From assembly GCA_963682175.1 (NCBI GenBank), contig OY821771.1:15003001-15067000 (forward strand): 64,000 nt of DNA, read 5' to 3'. This DNA comes from Triglochin maritima (Eukaryota > Streptophyta > Magnoliopsida > Alismatales > Juncaginaceae). The position numbers and the translations under genes are program-made. How positions within the stretch are numbered: the first letter of the stretch is position 1; each line of letters begins with the position of its first letter. Below, piece after piece: positions 57,373 through 64,000 of this stretch. Below the pieces are notes generated by a model. It worked only from the letters and a program-made list of their open reading frames with translations, ran no database searches and was not told where the DNA came from.

Positions 57373-57386
57373 AACTTACTGCAAGT

Positions 57387-57936
57387 AGTATTCAATGAAC
57401 TTATCATCTAACAAGACATGAAAAAAATATAAAATTAAGAATATTGGAGCATATACTTCACAATAATCTATTTTAGACTCTAGAAGTGGAACATTAAAAA
57501 CTAGGTTATACGATCCAAATAAAGGTAGAGATGTAATTGTTGATTACCGTTATAGATCACAACAAGACCTAGAAAATTTAAATTAGATGTCCATCATAGA
57601 TGGAACTCTACTTATGAAATGTTGTTGTCCTTATAAATATTTAATTACAACTTCTTAAAATGAAAAATAAAATAAAAAATTAACTAATCTTGATTGGGAT
57701 AATTGTAGAATTATATTAGATTTTTTGAAACTTTTTTCAACTTCACTAAGACATTAAGTGGAACATATTACACAACTGCTAACTTATTTATATCTGAATT
57801 ACTTCCAATTACTAAAATATTTAGGAAATATAGGAGTAATGGTAGTTTTGTAGAAATTATAAATTTAATGGAGGCTAAGTTTAATAAATATTGGAAACCT
57901 CCACCATTAACATTTTGTTTAGATTTTGTTATAGAT
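57387..57936 (+). pseudogene. hAT transposase, middle part
   Basis: Resumes the BED finger, then skips most of the transposase core: RWNSTYEML-like residues near 57600 in a shifted frame, then FFETFFNFTKTLSGTYYTTA, NLFISELLPITKIF and MEAKFNKYWKPPPLTF up to 57936. These blocks are ordered as in RICESLEEPER-type hAT proteins, with the region between finger and RWNSTY largely deleted. Cut at 57936 by a solo LTR. Confidence 0.8.
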
Positions 57937-58979
57937 TTATTGACATTATATCTTGCATATATTTGTGTCCAAGACCACCAATTAGCGGTCCATTTTTCTC
58001 AGAATCGGACCCAGTTTCGCCCTGATATGGGTTATGTGTTTATGTCTATTCTGGGAATGTTTCATTAGTCCCATATCAGGAATTGTCCCCAATTTCCTTT
58101 TTTCATGCCTATAAATAGAATTTTTCTCCTCCCTTGTAATCTCCTCTCTTGGTGGTTATTTTCTCTACTAGGAGTAAAGCCTTGAAGCAAAATTCTGGTG
58201 GAGAGATACTATTTGTAAGGTGAGTAAGCAATAAAAAATGTTTTGTTAGTTAATTTGTTGTTCCTTTTAATTCTTGCATGCTTAGTTAACTTTGTTTGTT
58301 TTAATCTTCATAGAATTAATTAACATATTTTCTTTCCTTAATTTGAATGTTAGATTAATAATGTGTGATTAGTTTCATCCCCCTTTTGGGGGTGGAGTTG
58401 ATGTTTATACATGTCATGTAGAATGAAATGAATGTTATATGTTGTTTTATGTGAGAAATGTGAGTATGCTTGTTTGAATTAAAGAAAATACTTAACTTGA
58501 TGGTTTCTACCATAATCTTTAGGTACCTTCCATGCTTCTTTAGGTTCTTAATAACAAACTTGTTCATGCTCATATTAATCACTTAGGTTAGTGATTTGGA
58601 TGATAGGTATTGTCATGAGGTACTTCTTATGCATAGCAACACTACCTACATTTGTGCTCTATTGAATGCATTCATCACCACTTATTTCATGTGTACACAC
58701 ACTCCACCCCTTAGGGGTTTCCATTCCTGATTTCCAGCTTGCTTCTATTAGTCACTTAGTTTAGTTTTATTTAGTCTCGTGCTTTCATCTTCTTTGTTTG
58801 TTTGGTACTAGTGTAGTGTATCATAGTTTAGTCTAGTTTAGTGTAATCAATTCCTTATCCTTTTTTCCCACTCGATTTCTGAAGAACCAAAATTAACATA
58901 CCTCCTCATAGACACGGTCCGTATTTGTCACGTCTTAACTGACGTTGTGCACTTGCGCTATTTTAAAACGAACACATCA
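57937..58979 (+). mobile_element. Solo family A LTR with internal deletion
   Basis: 1,043 bp between perfect TAGAT duplications (57932-57936 and 58980-58984). It starts with a diverged TTATTGACATTATA and ends AACGAACACATCA. About 300 bp after the first 35 bp are missing relative to 8771. The U3 palindrome block GACCACCAATTAGCGGTC remains at 57974-57991, followed by a TATA-like CTATAAATAG near 58111. Confidence 0.87.
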
Positions 58980-59570
58980 TAGATCCTAGATTTAGAATGA
59001 CCCGTTTACAAATACACTTAGAAATTATGTTTGAAAACATGAATTATGAAGGTTGTAAAGATTACTTAAAAGACATTAAAGCACACCTTAATAGATATTT
59101 TAATCTATATTAACGATTACATAATGTTAATAAAATGGGTTTAAACATTGCTAGTTCATCATCATCCCAACAACACCTATTTGTGGATGAAGATGAATAT
59201 GATGATAACACTCAATTGAATTGGTTAAACCAGAAAAGATTAAGATTAGTACAATGAAACACAACGAATTAACTACATATTTAAATATTGATATGCACTT
59301 AACTATTGCAGATTGTAAACTTTTTGATGTTTTAGACTGATGGAAATCTAACTCTGGTAGATTTCCAATAGTTTCTCTATTAGCACGTGATTTACTAACC
59401 CTTCCGGTGTGGCGTCTGAGGCTACATTTAGCGCAGGTAAATGAGTTGACCGACAAGAGGCGCAACACGTCCACTAGATCATTCAAGACAAGCGTTTGCT
59501 TGAAGGATTGGCTGTACGCGGTAGAGAGAATGCAGAAGATGTAGATCAACGAGAGCATCGACAAAGACGA
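58980..59570 (+). pseudogene. hAT transposase C-terminus (dimerisation domain)
   Basis: After the target duplication the frame gives PRFRMTRLQ-like residues (completing the conserved DPR motif split by the LTR), an acidic linker SSSSQQHLFVDEDEYDD, then LTTYLNIDMHL, KSNSGRFPIVSLLARDLL and, after a shift, VASEATFSAG with TDKRRNTSTRSF and VCLKDWL. This is the Dimer_Tnp_hAT domain. A TGA replaces one of the tryptophans before KSNSGR at about 59340. Non-functional. Confidence 0.87.
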
Positions 59571-60892
59571 ATAAAGTATCTATAATTGGAATTTCCAATT
59601 GTAATACCTAATGCATTAGAAATTGTATGTAATTTGTAAACTTATTGTACGCAATAAAGGTTTACTATCGGTTAGGATGGGTAGACGGGTAGTCAGTGAG
59701 ACAATGACGCCGATGAATCGATTATTTTTTTGAAATCCTAATTTGATAGTGTTTTAATTGAATATTTATAAGTTACTTTTATATGAATATCTCCAAGACG
59801 AAAAAAATAGGCCTGTAAATCTGACCCACAAGAACTAGAACCCGACCTGACCGTTGGGAAACGGGTTGGGCCCCAGGCCTAACTCATTTAGACTTTCGAT
59901 CCTACGGGCCCCGGCCAATCCGGTACCCAGGTTTACTTATACACATATGCCAGATGGCAAAGTGAAAGGAATGTATTCGTTCGAAACTAGGTAGTTGTCA
60001 AATCAACTTTCCTTTTACCTCCAACTCATTTTTCACTCTTTACAAATAAATATATATTAACATTTGACTTTTATATATTAATTTAATTATTAATAAAGTT
60101 GACTATTAATGTTTTTTCATTATTATTATTTTCAAAATCATTGTTGGACAAACGTTCATGAAAAAATTAATTTATTAACTGCAAGTTGATAATAGTAATA
60201 TGATAAACCAAATTTATCAGGATTACATTAATGATTACATATAATCACACATTAAAATAACCAAGAAATAAATAATGAAGACACTTTTTAACTCTCGCTC
60301 TGCCCATAACATTGGCAAATATTCTCAATCAAATCTTCTTTAAGAGACAAATGTGTCTCCTTATTACAAATTGACGATCCGTACTTTAAGAGACAATGTG
60401 ACATCTCTCACTCTTTAAGACACTTAACCCGCACTCGCTCCTCGTGGACACGACTCATACTTGGCACTGCTTAAAAATGGTCGTACATTTGCGGTTTTGA
60501 ACTTTAATTTCCACAAACAAACCTCTGGAAAAGTAATATTTGAGAATAAAATCTCTCGAAAAGTTAGATGAGAATCTAATTTTTGGAAAAGTGAAAGGAA
60601 TATATTCATTTGAAACTAGGTAGTTGTCCTATTTAAGTTAATTATCTATTATTAGGAATTTTGAAATTACAAAAATTATATAGCAGTATGACTGTCTATT
60701 CGTAGATCTTGAAGAGATTAAATTTTTGGTGATTTTTAAAAAAATTATAAGTTTATTTTACAAGAATAATAAGTTACAAACCTCTCCTCATTTTTTCTCT
60801 ATTCAACTCTTTTCTACATTAAATTACCTTTAGTGCCCCCACCACCCACATGTATACAACCATTGTTCGTCCGACGAACGTTGGCTTTGAAT
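59571..60892. other. Intergenic stretch with small repeat remnants
   Basis: No gene seen. 59809-59900 has TAGGCCTGTAAATCTGACCC and a GGGCCC-rich block resembling a hAT terminal region. 59961-59999 and 60590-60628 are direct repeats of about 39 bp (both with GAAACTAGGTAGTTGTC). 60425-60505 resembles the 3' end block of a family A LTR (GTGGACACGACTCATACTTG). The rest is AT-rich. Confidence 0.5.
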
Positions 60893-61467
60893 TAGGGTTG
60901 TAACCGGGGCGGGGCGGGCTTTTTACCCACTTCTACCCGCCTCGCCTAAGTTAATAGGGTATGCGGGGCGGGGCGGATCAAAAATAAATAAAAAACCGCT
61001 ACCCGCCCCGTTTAAGGTTGGACTAGGTGAGGCGGGGCGGGTTATAAGGGTTTGACAGGTTTTTTTAAATTTTTTTGATTTTTCCTAAGAAAAAAAAAGA
61101 ACATCAAAACTTGAGAAATAGTGAACACTCCTTGTATTTTTTGGAAAATTGGATGTGTGGTGAGCGAAAAATTAGACATTTGGTGAGTGTTGAATAGTGA
61201 CTTGGTACGGTAGGTTAATGATTATGAGTAAAATTTAAACATTAAAACGATTTTAGTATATAAAAAATTTAAAATATATTTGATTAGGCGGGTTGCAGGT
61301 TATGCGGGGCGGGTTGCAAGACAACAGCAACCCGCCCAGCTTATTAGGTGGGTTATGCGGGTGGCGGGTTACCGAGTTGGCGGGTAACATTATTTTGTCC
61401 GCTACCCGCATTAGGCGGGACGGGGCGGGATGGCTTGCGGGTAAAATCTTACATGTTTACAGCCCTA
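60893..61467 (+). mobile_element. hAT-type MITE
   Basis: 575 bp with ends TAGGGTTGTAAC and GTTTACAGCCCTA (inverted), flanked by 8-bp repeats CTTTGAAT and ATTTGAAT (7 of 8). Both ends carry many GGCGGG/CCCGCC motifs, the interior is AT-rich, and there is no reading frame of note. The 8-bp duplication and TAGGG-TGTAA terminus are those of the hAT superfamily. Confidence 0.8.
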
Positions 61468-61689
61468 ATTTGAATGAACTTAAATCACCGTTTACAAACT
61501 TAAATGGCATAGACAAAATGTGTTATTGCCTAACCTATGTGGTGCAATTTATGGTTGGGTGAAATTACCCCATTGATAAACATGTGCTAGAGTTGGCCAC
61601 TCCAAAAGACTAACACGCGTGGTTTTGTTTGGTGCGAGAGAGGATAGTGGGTGACGTGTCATGAGATTCTAGCTCCTTGTTTTTGAAAG

Positions 61690-62801
61690 GGGCTACTATT
61701 CGTGGCCGGAAAACTACTTAAATCTCCCCAACAATTACCTTTTTGCCCTTAACAATTCATTTAATACCCATTTCGTCTCGTCTCTTAAAACAAGGTTTCT
61801 ACCTACGTTTTTCTCATTTTCCCAGTACAAACACCACGAAAATGTCTGGCAATGCGCCTAGATTCGGTAAAGTAAACCCAACAAAAAAAAATCGAGTCGG
61901 GCGTTTAGGTAACCCCCCCCCCCCCTATGGGGGAGGCGTCTTAGCCAGACACCACCCCCAAGGGGGCGTTTTACCCAGACAAGGGGGCAGTGCCCCCTAG
62001 ATTTTTTTTGCATTTTAAAATTGTTGGATCTGGAAATTTTTGAATTTTTATCACTTGCAAAAATTCGTTGTAAGGTGAGATGTCGGACGGTCGACTGTTT
62101 GCTTCTCGGTCTACCAAACATGTTCCATGCGGATGACCGAGTTTGCATTGGTCCACCGTGATCATAAAGACAGTAAGTTTTTGATCTTCCTGGAATCATT
62201 GGGTCGGTTTACCGACCTCTACCCGGTCATCCGAATATTTATTCTCAGTAGCTTCGAAATTTTTTGGAAATCTCTATTCGGTGTACCGAAGGGGTATCGA
62301 TCATCCGAATATAGTAATTATTAATTTAATAATTAATTTAGCAATTATCTAAATTTATAATCAATTATCTTTTTAATTAAAAAATATAAAAATAGTAGGC
62401 GTCCGACGGAGCTGCCCAGCCCATGGGAAGGGTGTCTGGCTAAGACGCCCCACCCGTAGGCGGGGCGTCTGGGTAAAATGCCCCCCATGGGGGAGGCGTC
62501 TTAGCCAGATGCCGCCCCCATGGGAGGGGCGGATCCCGCGAACGCCCGTTATTTATTATTATTTTTTATTATTTTTTTATTAAAAAAATGTTGGATATTT
62601 TACCAGATTCGAGTACACTAGGGCGTCCATTGACTCATTACTGACCTCCAAACATTATTTTTTATGATTATGAGAGGAGATGAAGAGAGATGTGTGATAG
62701 GAGGGTTAAATGTCGCGTTATAGGAGTAGAAATGAGAGAATGGAAAAATGGTAATCTGTACAGGTGATTTAAGTAGTTTTCCGACGATGAATAGCAGTTC
62801 A
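61690..62801. mobile_element. MULE-like non-autonomous element with GC-rich inverted modules
   Basis: 1,112 bp with terminal inverted repeats of about 35 bp: left CTACTATTCGTGGCCGG then AAAACTACTTAAATC, right the reverse complement with a few changes. Flanked by 9-bp repeats TTTTTGAAA (61681-61689) and GTTTTGAAA (62802-62810), 8 of 9 matching. The interior has GC-rich modules at 61912-62000 and 62410-62540 and no transposase. The 9-bp duplication and long repeats suggest Mutator-like origin. Confidence 0.65.
61934..62513. repeat. GC-rich inverted modules GGCGTCTTAGCCAGA
   Basis: GGCGTCTTAGCCAGAC at about 61935 and again (ending GAT) at about 62494; its reverse complement GTGTCTGGCTAAGACGCC at about 62432. 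A companion module GGCGTTTTACCCAGAC at about 61965 has its inverse GGCGTCTGGGTAAAATGCC at 62464. All lie among G5-6/C5-6 runs and CCATGGG. Confidence 0.8.
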
Positions 62802-62810
62802 GTTTTGAAA

Positions 62811-63137
62811 AAAGAAATTGTTGTGAGGAGAAAGTTGGTGGGGCTCGTGGCAGGCTGTGATTTTTTTTTTACAGTTATATTTATGAATCATTGTTTTCGT
62901 TGAAAATTTAAATATATATCAACGGCTATAATTTTTCATACTTTATAAATAGAAACCAATATTGTCATACTTCGACACAATTTACATTTCTCAAATCTCT
63001 ATTACTCATTGTCTTCTACTTGTTCTAAACTACTTTTACTTTTTTGAATGACTTGTGTGTTGTCAAACTCGTGATCTCAGAAACTCGTGATCTCAAAAAA
63101 AAAATATCTATATATACACAAACTTAGTCATTACTTC
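62811..63137. other. Intergenic stretch with a promoter-like segment
   Basis: No gene seen. ACTTTATAAATAGAAACC near 62940-62957 could be a TATA box followed by a CT-rich leader-like stretch, but the sequence beyond is cut by the LTR at 63138. This is only a suggestion. Confidence 0.35.
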
Positions 63138-64000
63138 TGATTGAACGTTTAAAATAACCGCAAGTGCACGGCCGCGTTGAAGCGGTGGCAAATACGGGTC
63201 GATCCACAAGGAGGTGTGTAGACTTTGGTTTGTTCGAAGGCAAGTGGGAAAAGAGGGGAAGAAGTTGTGATTACACTAAACTAGACTAACTACACTAAAC
63301 GAGTAAGCATCAAATAAGGAAAACGAAAGAGAGGGAAATTGAAAGGTGGAAATCAGAAATGGAAAACCCCTAAGGGGTGGAGTGTGTGCACACATGTAAA
63401 AAGAATGGTGAACAATGCATTTTATAGGTACAAATGTTGGTAGTGTTTTCATGCATAGGAAGTGTCTAAAGGTTATGGCAAAACATATCAATCTATTCAC
63501 TAACCTAGTTGATTAACATTCATATACACAAGCTGGTTATTTCAGAACCAAAACAAGTATGGGAGATGTCTAATAGTTGTGGCAAAACCCATTAAGTGAA
63601 ATGTTCTACTCTAAACAAGCAAGCATACATTCATATTTATCAACACAATCAAAATATAAAGCATTCATATTCATTCCTTAATGCATGTATGAACATCATC
63701 TCCACCCCCAAAGGGGGATGGATCTACTCACTACACATCACTAAAGAAGAAAAGAAACATTCTAACTACTTTAGCCTAGAATCAAAGAAATAAAACTAAG
63801 CTAAGCATGCATGCATAAAGAAACAACATAAGAACAAAACAATGGAAAAATTATTTTATTAGATGACTCACATTGAAGGTAGCATTCTTCTCCACCTTGA
63901 GATTTTGCTCCAAGGCTTACTCCAAGTAGAGAGAATGCTACCAAGCAATGGGTCAATACAATAGAAGGTTAAGAGTTCTATTTATAGCCATAGAAAAAGG
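63138..64000 (-). mobile_element. Family A LTR, minus strand, running off the window
   Basis: Begins TGATTGAACGTTTAAAATAA, the complement of the family end TTCAATCA, then CCGCAAGTGCACGGCCGCGT as at 44940. About 860 bp are visible. No PBS lies to its left, so it is either a solo LTR or a 3' LTR whose element continues past 64000. Confidence 0.85.

Noticed and set aside
1..64000. Host genes, tRNA genes, organelle DNA insertions
   Set aside because: No cloverleaf or B-box signal, rRNA block or chloroplast gene was recognised; the only cellular-gene-like sequence is the Ulp1-like fragment, which sits in a transposon context.

Overview
This window is nuclear DNA from a flowering plant with a repeat-rich genome; I cannot name the species. 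I found no ordinary host gene, no tRNA or rRNA gene, no CRISPR array and nothing bacterial. Nearly all of it is transposable elements, most broken and nested in one another: Ty3/gypsy and Ty1/copia LTR retrotransposons, two LINEs, CACTA, hAT and MULE-like DNA transposons, and a fragment of a Ulp1-type protease gene. 'Family A' and 'family B' below are my labels for two related groups of Athila/Tat-like elements. Both have LTRs TGAT...ATCA, a primer-binding site starting TGGCGCCGTTGCC, a polypurine tract around GGTGTGGGGG, and no reverse transcriptase or integrase.

Layout. 1-2140: decayed chromovirus (Tekay/Del-like) pol. 2154-8770: family A element on the minus strand (PBS-like stub, LTR, 3' noncoding region, broken gag-protease, leader). 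8771-22477: plus-strand family A material with a zinc-knuckle-only gag remnant that is tandemly duplicated (unit about 2.7 kb). The second copy is split by a copia-type insertion (14481-18481) that holds a Ulp1-like gene fragment. 22478-43925: LINE-1 remnant, split first by a solo LTR (24816-26232, target duplication ATGAA) and then by a copia element (28093-43558). That copia element is itself split by a young, structurally complete family B element (34859-42216, target duplication TTCAT).

43925-50972: CACTA remnant (DUF4216 domain, GC-rich tract, subterminal CCGACGGA repeats, CACTA terminus), interrupted by an inverted family A assembly (44925-47963) and a solo copia LTR (48138-50227). 50976-59570: hAT transposase remnant, interrupted inside its BED finger by an almost complete LINE (51184-57372, 14-bp target duplication) and in its DPR motif by a solo family A LTR (57937-58979). 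59571-64000: intergenic DNA with a hAT-type MITE (60893-61467), a MULE-like element carrying unusual GC-rich inverted modules (61690-62801), and the start of another family A LTR (63138 to the window end).

Best candidate for something not yet described: the family A and B elements carry only gag plus protease, or less, so they would need a partner's enzymes. In both families, perfect or near-perfect palindromes in the U3 part of the LTR recur in the leader just after the primer-binding site. The palindrome sequence differs completely between families, yet U3 and leader match within each. U3 lies at the 3' end of the genomic RNA and the leader at the 5' end, so the pattern suggests end-to-end RNA pairing or dimerisation. 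Family A adds two conserved stem-loops in its 3' noncoding region; family B keeps a version of one of them.
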